The notes: generated by a model not told the origin, from the letters alone. A DNA stretch of 64,000 nucleotides from an uncultured Verrucomicrobiota bacterium (GCA_903876795.1 CAIRBK010000083.1:62001-126000), one strand, 5' to 3'; shown: positions 17,316-26,148, numbered from the stretch's first letter. Numbers and translations: made by a program.

Positions 17316-17348
17316 CGTAGAGGCCTCACGCGAGGTGAGGCCTCTACG
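17316..17348. repeat. perfect 14-bp inverted repeat with 5-base loop
   Basis: Arms CGTAGAGGCCTCAC and GTGAGGCCTCTACG around GCGAG. It would form a very stable hairpin on either strand. There is no following U-run, so it is not a standard terminator. It lies downstream of the regulator gene and next to repeat A, and may be another repeat element. Confidence 0.6.
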
Positions 17349-17459
17349 GGGAGGGTTTGGGACCGAGCTTCGCCCCGTCGCTTCCCGAAGGCGGCGACCG
17401 AGCTTTTATATAAAAATGATATAAGCCACGGGGTGTTGTCCCGCAGCCGTTCCACCCGC

Positions 17460-17993
17460 CTACCCCAGCAACTTCCCGATCATGGGCAGGACCGCACCGG
17501 CGCGCCGCTGCCAAGTTTTCAGTTTGTCGAGGCGTTCCACGATGACTTTACGGTAAGCCTCGATGGGGACGTCACCCCACGATTGGGCAAAGTCTTCCAC
17601 CCGCAGAGCCTGGCTGCGAATGCCCCACGCTTCGATCTGGGGCGTGAGGCGCTCACGCAGGAAACCACCCACTAGATAACGCAAATCAACAACAGGCTCG
17701 AAGTATTCGCGACGATCTCCGGGTACGACCACCGGCTGGACGGCCCCGATGGTGCGGAGGAAACGCAGGCCTTGGCTGACCGAGCCCTTGCTGAGCTGAA
17801 GCCGCTCAACAATCTCCTGAAATACCAGAGGTCGGGGGCTGGCGTAGAGAAGGCCGTAAATCTCCCCTAGAGAACGGGGCAACCCCAGTGCCTGGGTCAT
17901 TTGCACAAACATGTCCACAATCTGAAGCTCGCCGAAACTCAAAGGCGACGCCGTCGAGGCAATAGGGTCTTGTTGGTGGGCTACGCTAGGCAC
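17460..17993 (-). CDS. GbsR/MarR-like winged-helix regulator
   Basis: The open frame reaches 18185, but homology to the broken copy begins about residue 80 of that frame and the long version would cross the operator. I therefore prefer the GTG at 17993 (177 residues); this is uncertain. The helix-turn-helix is FQEIVERLQLSKGSVSQGLRFLRTIGAV, close to GbsR-type regulators. The C-terminus (ERLDKLKTWQRRAGAVLPMIGKLL) is probably a dimerisation helix. It lies upstream of rfbF on the same strand and may control the polysaccharide genes and itself; that role is inferred. Confidence 0.7.
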   Translation of the reverse strand: MPSVAHQQDPIASTASPLSFGELQIVDMFVQMTQALGLPRSLGEIYGLLYASPRPLVFQEIVERLQLSKGSVSQGLRFLRTIGAVQPVVVPGDRREYFEPVVDLRYLVGGFLRERLTPQIEAWGIRSQALRVEDFAQSWGDVPIEAYRKVIVERLDKLKTWQRRAGAVLPMIGKLLG

Positions 17994-18022
17994 GGCGCGA
18001 AAACAATGGGCTCGTTCATCGA

Positions 18023-18040
18023 GTTCAAATAAAAATGAAC
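18023..18040. promoter_or_regulatory. operator-like 18-bp palindrome at the intact regulator
   Basis: GTTCAAATAAAAATGAAC: arms GTTCA and TGAAC, eight-base centre. Further half-sites flank it (GTTCAT at 18014 and TGAAC about 18047). It is about 30 bases upstream of the proposed GTG start and is conserved beside the dead paralogue. Autoregulation is inferred. Confidence 0.55.
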
Positions 18041-18110
18041 CGGAAATGAACAAAAAATGACCAGTGGTGGGGCCGCTCCGGCGTGTGGCCAAGTGAGGTA
18101 TGGCTAGTAG

Positions 18111-18188
18111 CGTGTAACAACGGCCGTCCTCGGGCGCTTTGTTTTTTGGGGGCAAACCACACGGCCGGGGTCGGTCGTGCTGCACGGG
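18111..18188. repeat. interspersed palindromic repeat A, copy upstream of regulator
   Basis: Begins CGTGTAACAACGGCCGTCCT, ends CGGCCGGGGTCGGTCGTGCT and onward. It shares the central TTTGTTTTTTGGG-like segment with the 17226 copy. Confidence 0.55.
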
Positions 18189-18272
18189 CTAGTGGTTTAG
18201 GGAGCGTTCAAAGAGAACCAGCCGTGATTGCCAGCGAGCGGATGGTCCACCGTTCGCTGGCGGACGCGGGCC

Positions 18273-18641
18273 TCAGGCCGATTTTTCCACGGGCAGGCCG
18301 GCTTGTTGCCATGCGCCGAAGCCGCCGATGAGCGAGGCCACGCGGGTGTAGCCCAGGCGCTGCAGGCTTTCGGCCGCGAGGGCGGAGCGGTTGCCTCCGG
18401 CGCAAATCAGCACGACGGGCGTGTGCAAGTCGGGGACGACGGCTTCGATTTTTCCTTCGAGGGTGCCGCGACTCAGATGGAGCGCCCGGGGCGGGCGGCC
18501 GGCGGAGAACTCCCCGGCGTCGCGCACGTCGATGAGCAGCGGCGGGTGCGGCGAGGCGGCTTGTCGGCGGTAGGCGTCCAAGTCGATCTCGGTGATTCGG
18601 GCCTTGGCTTCGGCGACGAGTGTTTGAAAACGGGTGCTCAT
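18273..18641 (-). CDS. single-domain rhodanese-like sulfurtransferase
   Basis: Start ATG at 18641 (MSTRFQTLVAEAKARI), 122 residues. LLIDVRDAGEFSAGR is the rhodanese CH2A motif and VLICAGGNRS is the active-site loop with the persulfide cysteine. LGYTRVASLIGGFGAWQQAG completes the fold. It is the last gene of the long sulfur region, 16 bases after the DUF3604-like gene, which fits sulfur transfer. The acceptor is unknown. Confidence 0.85.
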   Translation of the reverse strand: MSTRFQTLVAEAKARITEIDLDAYRRQAASPHPPLLIDVRDAGEFSAGRPPRALHLSRGTLEGKIEAVVPDLHTPVVLICAGGNRSALAAESLQRLGYTRVASLIGGFGAWQQAGLPVEKSA

Positions 18642-18657
18642 GGTGTCGTGACCATCA

Positions 18658-20994
18658 TCAATCGGTGAACGTGACGAAGAGCGGGCTGGTCCAGACCTTG
18701 GCGTCGTCGCGTTCGCGGGCAAAAAGATAGAAGGCGCGGTGACCGTGCGGTCCCCGGGCGGGCGGGATCACCACGGTCCCGGAGAGTGCGGCCGGCAGCG
18801 GGCTCGCGGTGAGGCGTTCGGCGGCAACGAACAGCTCCGCGCCGCCGAGGTCGCGGCGGATGTTTCCCGCAGGGGCGGCCAGCAGCTCGGCGCCGGTCAA
18901 CGCGAAGTCGGCTCCGGGGGTGACGGAGTCGCGGTTCCGCGCGAGGGTGTCGCCGGTCTTGTTGTAGGCGTCGATCTCGAAGCGCAGCTCAAAACGGGCG
19001 GCGGCCAGGTCGTCCACGGTCAACTCCAGGTGGTCGGAGTCGCCATAGGTGTCGGTGCGCACGGTGAAGACGCCGGGCGCGGTTTCGGCGACGGTTTCCT
19101 CGGGATGTTCGAGTCCGCGGGCCGTCCACGCGAGCACGCGGACTCCGGTGACGGTGATGACCGCGCGCCACTCGGCCCAGCGGTAGCGGTCGCGGATGCG
19201 GGCACCGCCCCAGCGGATGCGCAGGCGGTCGGGCGCGAAGCCCAGCTCGGCGTCGAGATCGCGGACGAGCAGCCGGGCGCCTTGGTCGTCGCGCAACTCC
19301 ACGCGTTCCCAGGCATCGCCAAGCAGCTGGTAGCGGACGGTGAGCGGACCGGTGTGGGTGAAGGCATCGCCCTGCCGGTATCCCTCGGCGGAGAGCAGCG
19401 CCACGGCGCGAGAACCGGTGGTCGCCCAGGTGTGGCGGGCGCGCAGGGCGCGGGCGACGGCGGCGGAGGTGAGCGTGCCGGCCAGCACGCCGGTGAGCCC
19501 GCCGACGGTGCCAAACGAGCCCACGCCGGGCGCGCCGCCGCCGGGGCGTCCGCGATGTTCGTCGCCGGCGGCCGATGCGCCGACTTGCAGGCCGCGCGCG
19601 AGGGCGTCGCGGTAGAACCAGTCGAAGTGCCCCCAGGAGGACGCGATCTCGACCAGGCGCTCCAAGGCGGGGTCGTGCCAATCGAAGAGCGCGCGACGCC
19701 CGCCGACATGCGGGATGAGCAACGCGCGATCGCCCTCGGCGAGGTCGCGGTAGGCCTCGTGCAGGTCGGCGGCGGTGGGCAGGCCGGGGTCTTGCGGGCG
19801 ACCGGTGGGCGTGTCTTCGTTCCAGTCAAACACCCGCAGGCTGCGGCCGTCGGGCGCGAGCGGGAACCGCACCTCGTCGCCGAGGAAGACCACGTTGCGA
19901 TCACCGCCGACGGCGCTGGCCCCGCACCACTCGGTGCCGGGAAAACACAGGAAACGCTCCTCGGCGTGGAGCTCGCGGCACACGGCCACGGCGGCGGCCC
20001 AGCGGTCGGCGCGGACGTTGAAGTCGTTGGCCGTGTAGCCGACGATATCGAGCCCGGCGGCATCGCGGGCGTAAGCGAGCACGCTGCGTGTCGGGTTGAC
20101 GCCCACGGTGTCGTCGGAGTGAACATGCAGATCGGCGTAGAGCGCGCGGGGCACGGGGGTGGCCGGGTCGGCGGTGATGCGTGCGAAGACTGCGGGTCTG
20201 TCGATCACGAGCCGGTAGTCGCCGGCTTCCGGCAGGCACAACAGGCCGCGCGCCCAGGCACCGGCGGCACCGCTCCAGTCAAGCGGTAGCGTGGCCATGC
20301 GGCGGTCGCCCAGCCAGAGTTGCAACGCGGTCGGAGGGGCGGTGTCGGCCGGCGCGAGGTTGCCCCAGGCGTCCTCCATGCGGAACGTGACCGCCAGCGG
20401 CGCGCCGGGCCGCACCAGCCGGGGGGCGAGCAACACGCCGCGCACTCCCCTGCCCGGCCGCACGGCCAGCGTGAGATCGCCCGGCACGGCCGCGAAACGG
20501 GACGCGCCGACCGTGTCCACGAACAGCCGGAAACGAAACGCCTCCTCGGCAAACGTCTGCGCGCGCGTGCCGGGGCCGCCGCCGCGGCGGTCGCCCAGCC
20601 GGATGACGATGCGGTCGCCGGGCTTCAGGTAGCCGTCCACCACGTCGATGATGACCGCCTTCTGGTAGGGCCGCTCGTGGCCCTTTTGGTCGAAGCGGAC
20701 CTTGAGCGCGCGCACCGTCGCGGGACTCTCGCCGGCAAACGGCGCGCGCGGCTCGCAGGCGGCGGAAACATAATTCGCGGCGGCCGGGTCGGCAGTCTGG
20801 AACGGCGCCCAGTCGGAGTAGAATTTAAAGACGAGCTTGAGCCATGCGCCGTCGGCCAGGCCGGCGGCGCCGACCTCGTAGGTGGCCGCGAGTTCGAGCC
20901 ATTCGCCGGCGACGACCTCGGTGCGCGAGAGGGTGGCGCGACCCAAAAACGGCAGCGTGGCGAGATAGGCGGAAAGTTCGGCGGGATGGCTCAT
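18658..20994 (-). CDS. DUF3604/PHP-like metal-dependent protein
   Basis: The open frame extends further upstream, but the ATG at 20994 overlaps the cysW stop by four bases (ATGA) and gives 778 residues. After about 280 residues of beta-rich sequence a PHP-type metal site appears: DLHVHSDDTVG (H-x-H), then PGTEWCG and IPHVGGRRALFDWHD, which resembles DUF3604 proteins. A C-terminal beta domain follows. No signal peptide is obvious. The reaction is unknown; phosphoester or sulfoester hydrolysis would suit the fold. Its translational coupling to a sulfate permease suggests that it acts on a sulfur- or phosphorus-containing compound. Confidence 0.65.
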   Translation of the reverse strand: MSHPAELSAYLATLPFLGRATLSRTEVVAGEWLELAATYEVGAAGLADGAWLKLVFKFYSDWAPFQTADPAAANYVSAACEPRAPFAGESPATVRALKVRFDQKGHERPYQKAVIIDVVDGYLKPGDRIVIRLGDRRGGGPGTRAQTFAEEAFRFRLFVDTVGASRFAAVPGDLTLAVRPGRGVRGVLLAPRLVRPGAPLAVTFRMEDAWGNLAPADTAPPTALQLWLGDRRMATLPLDWSGAAGAWARGLLCLPEAGDYRLVIDRPAVFARITADPATPVPRALYADLHVHSDDTVGVNPTRSVLAYARDAAGLDIVGYTANDFNVRADRWAAAVAVCRELHAEERFLCFPGTEWCGASAVGGDRNVVFLGDEVRFPLAPDGRSLRVFDWNEDTPTGRPQDPGLPTAADLHEAYRDLAEGDRALLIPHVGGRRALFDWHDPALERLVEIASSWGHFDWFYRDALARGLQVGASAAGDEHRGRPGGGAPGVGSFGTVGGLTGVLAGTLTSAAVARALRARHTWATTGSRAVALLSAEGYRQGDAFTHTGPLTVRYQLLGDAWERVELRDDQGARLLVRDLDAELGFAPDRLRIRWGGARIRDRYRWAEWRAVITVTGVRVLAWTARGLEHPEETVAETAPGVFTVRTDTYGDSDHLELTVDDLAAARFELRFEIDAYNKTGDTLARNRDSVTPGADFALTGAELLAAPAGNIRRDLGGAELFVAAERLTASPLPAALSGTVVIPPARGPHGHRAFYLFARERDDAKVWTSPLFVTFTD

Positions 20995-21833
20995 GAAGAA
21001 GAGGAAGACTCGCGGCGCTCGACCCAGGTTTTGACGAGCAGGGTGACGAGGGCGATGGAGGTGAGGACGGACGCGACGGCAAAGGCGGCGGTCTGCACGC
21101 GGTCGTGGTAGAGCAGGTCGATCTGGAGCGTGAGGGTGTTGGTCTCGCCGCGCACCGAGCCAGACACGACGGCGACGGAGCCGAACTCCCCCAGGCTGCG
21201 CGCGAAGCTCAGGCACACGCCGTAAACGAGCGCCCATTTCACGTTGGGCAGGGTGACGCGCCAAAACGTCTGCCAGCCGCCGGCGCCGAGGATGACCGCC
21301 GTCTGCTCCTCGTGCACGCCCTGCGCGAGCATGAGCGGGAGCACCTCGCGGAAGACGCAGGGACTGGTGACGATGGTCGTGACGATGACGATGGAGGCGA
21401 CGTTGAAGGCCAGCCGCACGCCGCAGGCGTCGAGCCACGGCCCGAGCAAGCCCTGCATGCCGAAGACAAACAGGTAGGCCACTCCGATGATGATGGGTGA
21501 GATGGAGAGCGGCAGCTCGATGAGACTGATAAGCAGCCGGCGGCCGCGAAACGTGAACTTCGCCACGGCCCAGGCGGCGGCGAGGCCGAACGCGGTGTTG
21601 ACGGGCAACGCCACTCCGGCGGCCAGCAGCGACAGACCGAGCGCGTGCAACGTGTCGGCCGCGGAGAGGTGCCCGAGGTAGGCGCGCCAGCCGTCGCGCA
21701 GCGCGTAGTAAAACACCGCGCCCAGCGGCAACGCGATGAGCAGCCCGGTCGCGCCGGCGCCGGCCAGCACCAAGGCGAGCCGCCGGGGGTGTCCGCGCAG
21801 CGGGACGCGGGGTAAACGGGAGACGGCGCTCAT
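20991..21833 (-). CDS. cysW: sulfate/thiosulfate ABC transporter permease CysW, copy 2
   Basis: Start at the ATG at 21833, overlapping the cysT stop by four bases; 280 residues with about six helices. The EAA-type loop that contacts the ATPase is [19 protein letters not shown], nearly identical to that of copy 1. FARSLGEFGSVAVVSGS and GETNTLTLQIDLLYH are CysW hallmarks. With CysT (21830-22651) and the binding protein (22686-23696) it forms a second sulfate importer. There is no ATPase gene in this half, so it must share CysA at 25055-26101 or another one. Confidence 0.88.
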   Translation of the reverse strand: MSAVSRLPRVPLRGHPRRLALVLAGAGATGLLIALPLGAVFYYALRDGWRAYLGHLSAADTLHALGLSLLAAGVALPVNTAFGLAAAWAVAKFTFRGRRLLISLIELPLSISPIIIGVAYLFVFGMQGLLGPWLDACGVRLAFNVASIVIVTTIVTSPCVFREVLPLMLAQGVHEEQTAVILGAGGWQTFWRVTLPNVKWALVYGVCLSFARSLGEFGSVAVVSGSVRGETNTLTLQIDLLYHDRVQTAAFAVASVLTSIALVTLLVKTWVERRESSSSS

Positions 21834-22651
21834 CCGTGGAAACGCCGGTAGAGCCGGCTCTGGAGCACGTTCATCGAGACGAGCACGACGAGGGCGAAGG
21901 CGAGAATGACGGTGGCGAGCGCGGCGGCTCCCACATAGTCGAACTCGTCCATGCGGATGTAGACGAGCAGCGAGCTGATCTCGGTCTGGAACGGCAGGTT
22001 GCCCGCGATGAAGACGACCGCGCCGAACTCGCCAAGGCTGCGGACCAGCGAGAGCGTGGCCCCGGCGAGAATGGCCGGCGCGAGCTCCGGCAGGATGACC
22101 CGGCGGAAAGTCGTGACCGGCCCGGCGCCGAGGATGGCGGCGGCCTCCTCCAGTTGCGGCTCCAGGTCGGCCAGCACCGGTTGCACCGTGCGCACGATGA
22201 ACGGCAGACTGGTGAACGTCATCGCGAGGATGATTCCGGGGAAAGCGTAGGCGATCTTGATGTCGAACGGCGCGAAGAGCGCGCCGACCGGACCGCGCGG
22301 CACGGTGAGCGTGGCGAGCGCGATGCCGGCCACGGCGGTGGGCAGCGCGAACGGCAGGTCGATGGCCGAGTCGAGCAGCCGCCGACCGGGAAACTCGTAG
22401 CGCACCAATATCCACGCGGTGAGCACGCCGAGCACGATGTTGAGCGAAGTGGCGATGCCGGCCGACACCAGCGTGACGCGGTAGGTGGACAACGCGCGGG
22501 CGTCGGTCGCGTAGTCCCAGAACTGCGACCAGGAGAGCCCGGCGGTTTTAAGGACCAGCGCGCCCAGTGGGAGCAACGTGGCCAGCGCGAGGAACACGAG
22601 GGTGGTCCCGAGCGTGAGGCCGAGGCCGGGGATGACCCGCGGGCGTGGCAT
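21830..22651 (-). CDS. cysT: sulfate/thiosulfate ABC transporter permease CysT (CysU), copy 2
   Basis: 273 residues, about six helices, with [17 protein letters not shown], the EAA loop EEAAAILGAGPVTTFRRVIL and LVRSLGEFGAVVFIAGN, all standard for CysT. It starts 34 bases after the binding-protein gene; a small GC hairpin lies in that gap. It overlaps cysW by four bases. The product is the inner-membrane partner of CysW. Confidence 0.88.
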   Translation of the reverse strand: MPRPRVIPGLGLTLGTTLVFLALATLLPLGALVLKTAGLSWSQFWDYATDARALSTYRVTLVSAGIATSLNIVLGVLTAWILVRYEFPGRRLLDSAIDLPFALPTAVAGIALATLTVPRGPVGALFAPFDIKIAYAFPGIILAMTFTSLPFIVRTVQPVLADLEPQLEEAAAILGAGPVTTFRRVILPELAPAILAGATLSLVRSLGEFGAVVFIAGNLPFQTEISSLLVYIRMDEFDYVGAAALATVILAFALVVLVSMNVLQSRLYRRFHG

Positions 22652-22664
22652 GACGGTTTTTTTC

Positions 22665-22681
22665 GCGGCGGGGGACGCCGC
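22665..22681. other. intercistronic GC hairpin after the sulfate-binding gene
   Basis: GCGGCG and CGCCGC around five bases, directly after the sbp stop (22686). It has no U-run in the direction of transcription, so it looks more like an mRNA-stabilising or processing stem than a terminator. Confidence 0.45.
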
Positions 22682-22685
22682 AGGG

Positions 22686-23696
22686 TTAGTTCACGCGCTC
22701 GGCGGCGATCTCCTTGAGGAGGACGTCCACGAGGGCGCCGTTGTCGAAAAACTCCTTGGTGACCTTCTCCCAGCCGCCGAAGAACGGGCCGACCTCGACG
22801 GTCTTCACGGGCGTGAGCTTGTCGGCGTGGCGGGCGGCGACCTCGGCGTTGCGCGGACGGTAGTGGTTGCGGGCGATGATCTCCTGTCCGGCCGGCGTGT
22901 AGAGGAAGTCGAGGTAGGCCCTGGCGACGGCCTCGGTGCCGCGCCTGGCGGCGACCTTTTTCACCACGGCCACGGGGAACTCGGCGAGCACACTGACCGA
23001 AGGCGTGACCACCTCGAAGACGGCGCCGGGAGCGCGGGCGAGCCCGAGCGTCTCGGCCTCGAAGGTGACAAGGACATCGCCGATCTCGCGCTCGGTGAAC
23101 GTCGAGGTGGCGGTGCGGCCGCCGCTCTCGAACACGACGACATTGGCCAGGATTTTTTTGGCGAAGGCGCGGGCCTTGGCCGCGTCGCCGCCGGAGGCTT
23201 GGAGACCCGCGGCGTAGTAGGCGAGGACGGCGTAGCGGCCGTTGCCGCCGGTCTTGGGATTGACCTGGACGATGGTCACGCCGGGTCTGGCGAGATCGGC
23301 CCAGTCGCGGATGCCCTTGGGGTTGCCCTTGCGGACGAGGATCGAGTGAACGCTGTAGTAGGGCGCGGCGTTGAACGGAAACCGGGCGGCCCAGTCCTTG
23401 GCGACGAAGCCGTTGTCGGCGAGCAGCTGGACGTCGTTGAGCTGGTTGAAGGTGACGACGTCGGCCTTGAGTCCCTCGAGGACGGAGCGGGCCTGGCGGG
23501 AGGAGCCGCCGTGGGACTGCTTGATGGAGACATCGCCGCCGCCCGAGGACTTGTAGGCGGGGACGAAGGCCGCGTTGACCTCGGCGAACAACTCGCGGGA
23601 GATGTCGTAGGAGGCGTTGAGGATTTCCGTCTGCGCGCGCGCGACGGAGGCCGAAACGGCGAGCCAGAGGGTGACGAGAACCAGGGAGCGTTTCAT
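22686..23696 (-). CDS. sbp: periplasmic sulfate-binding protein, copy 2
   Basis: 336 residues with a Sec signal peptide (MKRSLVLVTLWLAVSASVARA). The mature part starts with EILNASYDISRELF, the Sbp/CysP N-terminal signature, and contains KQSHGGSSRQARSVLEGL, which carries sulfate-contacting residues. It differs clearly from the other copy (29691-30689), so the two may prefer different oxyanions (sulfate, thiosulfate or molybdate-like). It is downstream of cysK and the tRNA-like gene and 34 bases before cysT. Confidence 0.88.
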   Translation of the reverse strand: MKRSLVLVTLWLAVSASVARAQTEILNASYDISRELFAEVNAAFVPAYKSSGGGDVSIKQSHGGSSRQARSVLEGLKADVVTFNQLNDVQLLADNGFVAKDWAARFPFNAAPYYSVHSILVRKGNPKGIRDWADLARPGVTIVQVNPKTGGNGRYAVLAYYAAGLQASGGDAAKARAFAKKILANVVVFESGGRTATSTFTEREIGDVLVTFEAETLGLARAPGAVFEVVTPSVSVLAEFPVAVVKKVAARRGTEAVARAYLDFLYTPAGQEIIARNHYRPRNAEVAARHADKLTPVKTVEVGPFFGGWEKVTKEFFDNGALVDVLLKEIAAERVN

Positions 23697-23831
23697 GGAA
23701 GCGTGGAGTTGACCGTCGTGCTAGACGGCGAAATCCCGCGTCCGGTGGTCCGGTCGGCTGGACTTAAATCACTGACAGGTGGAGGGACAAAACCCGCGAA
23801 GTGGCCTTCTGCGGAAGAGCGAAACCCAAAC

Positions 23832-23906
23832 TGGAGGCGGGGGTTGGAATCGAACCAACTCGTGAGGCGATTGCGGCGCCGGGCCTTCCCACTTGGCTAC
23901 CCCGCC
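23832..23906 (-). tRNA. tRNA-Cys(GCA)-like gene with abnormal anticodon loop
   Basis: The minus strand folds as a 7/5 cloverleaf. The acceptor is GGCGGGG/CCCCGCC, the discriminator is U73 (a cysteine identity base), and CCA is encoded. The D-arm is GCCAAGTGGGAAGGC and the T-arm GTTGG-TTCGAAT-CCAAC. The anticodon loop is CCGCAAT: anticodon GCA, but position 33 is C instead of the near-universal U, and pair 27-43 (C-U) is broken. It lies between cysK and the second sbp gene, same strand, inside the sulfur operon. It could be a functional minor tRNA-Cys, a decaying copy, or a regulatory tRNA mimic. Without the CCA the gene is 23835-23906. Confidence 0.7.
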
Positions 23907-23936
23907 GGGGAAAGATGCGAACGAGAGCCGTTACTT

Positions 23937-23982
23937 GAGACCTGGAAAACGCGGCCGGGTTCGGCCTCGTCTTCCAGGTCTC
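23937..23982. other. strong hairpin between cysK and the tRNA-like gene
   Basis: Outer arms GAGACCTGGAA and TTCCAGGTCTC (11 bp, perfect) enclose an inner GGCC...GGCC stem. It lies just after the cysK stop (24005) and before the tRNA-like 5' end (23906). No U-run follows, so termination is doubtful. Processing or regulation are alternatives. Confidence 0.55.
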
Positions 23983-24004
23983 GCGCAGGGCGTGGTGGCG
24001 AGGA

Positions 24005-24994
24005 TTACGAAGCGGCGACGGGCGCGGCGATGAGGTCGGAGATGTTGTCGCTCTCGACATCGACGTCGGCGAACAGCCAGGAGGACAGGTAACGCTCGGT
24101 GGAGGACGGGACGATCACGACGATCTTCTTGCCCTGGTTTTCGGGGCGCTTGGCGAGTTCGAGGCCGGCGAAGATGGCGGCGCCGGAGCTGATGCCGACG
24201 GGGATGCCGTCGAGCTTGATGACCTGCTTGGAGATCGGGCCGGACTGGTCCTCCTTCACCTGGATGATCTCGTCGATGATCTTGGTGTTGAGGACGGCGG
24301 GGATGAAGCCGGCGCCGATGCCCTGGAGCTTGTGCGGGCCGGGGTTGCCGCCGGAGAGGACCGGCGAGCCGGCGGGCTCGACGGCGACGATCTTCACGCC
24401 GGGCTTGCGGGCCTTGAGGACCTCGCCCACGCCGGTGATGGTGCCGCCGGTGCCCACGCCGGAGACGACGAAGTCAACCTGGCCGTCGGTGTCGTCCCAG
24501 ATTTCCACGGCGGTGGTGGCGCGGTGGACGGCGGGATTGTCGGGGTTGGCGAATTGCTGGAGGATGACGCTGTTGGGGATCTGCTTGTTGAGTTCCTCGG
24601 CCTTGGCGATGGCGCCCTTCATGCCCTTCGGCCCCTCGGTGAGGACGAGTTTGGCGCCGAGGATCTTGAGGAGCTTGCGCCGCTCCAGCGACATGGTCTC
24701 GGGCATGGTGAGGATGAGCTTGAGACCCTTGGCGGCGGCGACGAAGGCGAGCGCGATGCCGGTGTTGCCGGAGGTGGGCTCGATGAGGATGGTGTTCTGG
24801 TTGATGCGGCCGGACTTGAGGGCCTCCTCGATCATGTTGTTGCCGATGCGGTCCTTGACGGACGACAGCGGGTTGAAGAACTCCAGCTTGAGGAGCACCT
24901 CGGCGACGGCACCGTGGGCGGCGGCGGTGCGGTTGAGGCGGACAAGCGGGGTGTGGCCGATGGTTTCGGTGATGTTGTTGTAGATGCGAGCCAT
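24005..24994 (-). CDS. cysK: cysteine synthase A (O-acetylserine sulfhydrylase)
   Basis: 329 residues. [17 protein letters not shown] holds the PLP lysine, [12 protein letters not shown] the substrate-binding asparagine loop and [16 protein letters not shown] the phosphate loop; SSGAAIFAG is near the C-terminus. It makes cysteine from O-acetylserine and sulfide. It stands in the middle of the sulfate region, downstream of cysA and upstream of the tRNA-Cys-like gene, linking uptake with cysteine formation. No sulfate-reduction enzymes (cysD, N, C, H, I) are in the window. Confidence 0.95.
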   Translation of the reverse strand: MARIYNNITETIGHTPLVRLNRTAAAHGAVAEVLLKLEFFNPLSSVKDRIGNNMIEEALKSGRINQNTILIEPTSGNTGIALAFVAAAKGLKLILTMPETMSLERRKLLKILGAKLVLTEGPKGMKGAIAKAEELNKQIPNSVILQQFANPDNPAVHRATTAVEIWDDTDGQVDFVVSGVGTGGTITGVGEVLKARKPGVKIVAVEPAGSPVLSGGNPGPHKLQGIGAGFIPAVLNTKIIDEIIQVKEDQSGPISKQVIKLDGIPVGISSGAAIFAGLELAKRPENQGKKIVVIVPSSTERYLSSWLFADVDVESDNISDLIAAPVAAS

Positions 24995-25054
24995 GGTGGT
25001 TGTGGTTGGTTTTGAGGGAAAAATGGGTGGAAAGCGGCGGCGAAGGGAAGTTCC

Positions 25055-26101
25055 TCAGATGGCGTAGTCCTCGGTGAACAGCCGGCTGCGGCGCACGCGC
25101 AGGATCACGGAGTCGTCGGGCTGGAGGGCGAGTTCGTCGAGGCGGGCGCGGCTGAGCTCGATGTCGATGAGCTCGTTGGCCCCGCGACGGGTGCTGACGC
25201 GGGCGACGGAGCCGGCGGCGTGGATCGAGAGGACGGTGGCGACCTCGCCCTCGACGCCGATGCGGTAGGGGACGATTTCGAGCTCGTGGGGGCGCACGTA
25301 GGCAATCCTGGCGTCGATGAACGGACCGCCGGAGCCCTCGGGGGCGAGACCGCGCCAGGGGAGCTGGAGGCGGTTCACGTTGCCGAGGAAATTGTAGACG
25401 AAGGGCGAGGCGGGATGGTCGTAGACGTCCTGCGGCGTGCCGACCTGCTCAACCCTGGCGTTGTTCATGACCACGACCTCGTCGGCGATCTCCAGGGCTT
25501 CCTCCTGGTCGTGGGTGACGAAGACGGTGGTGAGGTTGATCTCGTCGTGGAAGTGGCGGAGCCAGCGGCGGAGCTCCTTGCGGACCTTGGCGTCGAGGGC
25601 GCCGAACGGTTCGTCGAGCAGGAGGACCTTGGGCTCGACGGCGAGGGCGCGGGCGAGGGCGACGCGCTGGCGTTGTCCGCCGGAAAGCTGCGTGGGGAAA
25701 CGGCCGCCGAGGTTGTCGAGCTGGACGAGCTTGAGGAGCTTTTGCACGCGATCGGCGATCTCGTCCTTGGAAGGGCGGTCGGCGCGTTTGCGGACGTTGA
25801 GGCCGAAGGCGATGTTCTGGGCCACGGTCATGTGGCGGAAAAGGGCGTAGTGCTGGAAGACGAAGCCCACGCCGCGCTGGCCGGCGGGCACCTGGGTGAC
25901 GTCCTCGCCGTGGAAGGCGATGCGGCCGCTGCCCTCGTCGGCGAACTCCAGGCCCGCGATGATGCGCAGCAGGGTGGTCTTGCCCGAGCCGGAAGGGCCG
26001 AGGAGGGCGACCAGCTTGCCGGCGGGCACGTTGAGATCGACGCCCTCGAGGGCGGTGTAGGCGCCGAAGGTTTTTTTGATTTTGGACGCAGTGATGGACA
26101 T
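25055..26101 (-). CDS. cysA: sulfate/thiosulfate ABC transporter ATP-binding protein
   Basis: Start ATG at 26101 ([20 protein letters not shown]), 348 residues. Walker A is GPSGSGKTT at residues 35-43, the signature [14 protein letters not shown], Walker [13 protein letters not shown] and the H-loop [11 protein letters not shown]. The C-terminus contains a TOBE-like domain with YVRPHELEI, as in CysA. It is the only ATPase in the region and must serve the adjacent CysT/CysW (26149-27963) and possibly the second permease pair. Confidence 0.93.
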   Translation of the reverse strand: MSITASKIKKTFGAYTALEGVDLNVPAGKLVALLGPSGSGKTTLLRIIAGLEFADEGSGRIAFHGEDVTQVPAGQRGVGFVFQHYALFRHMTVAQNIAFGLNVRKRADRPSKDEIADRVQKLLKLVQLDNLGGRFPTQLSGGQRQRVALARALAVEPKVLLLDEPFGALDAKVRKELRRWLRHFHDEINLTTVFVTHDQEEALEIADEVVVMNNARVEQVGTPQDVYDHPASPFVYNFLGNVNRLQLPWRGLAPEGSGGPFIDARIAYVRPHELEIVPYRIGVEGEVATVLSIHAAGSVARVSTRRGANELIDIELSRARLDELALQPDDSVILRVRRSRLFTEDYAI

Positions 26102-26148
26102 GCTGAGCGGAAAGGAGTGGGTGGCGCGTGGTGAGTGGGGAAAACCGA

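Noticed and set aside
22652-22680. T-run next to a GC hairpin read as a Rho-independent terminator
   Set aside because: The T-run precedes the stem on the plus strand, and on the transcribed minus strand it is an A-run, so it cannot terminate the operon.
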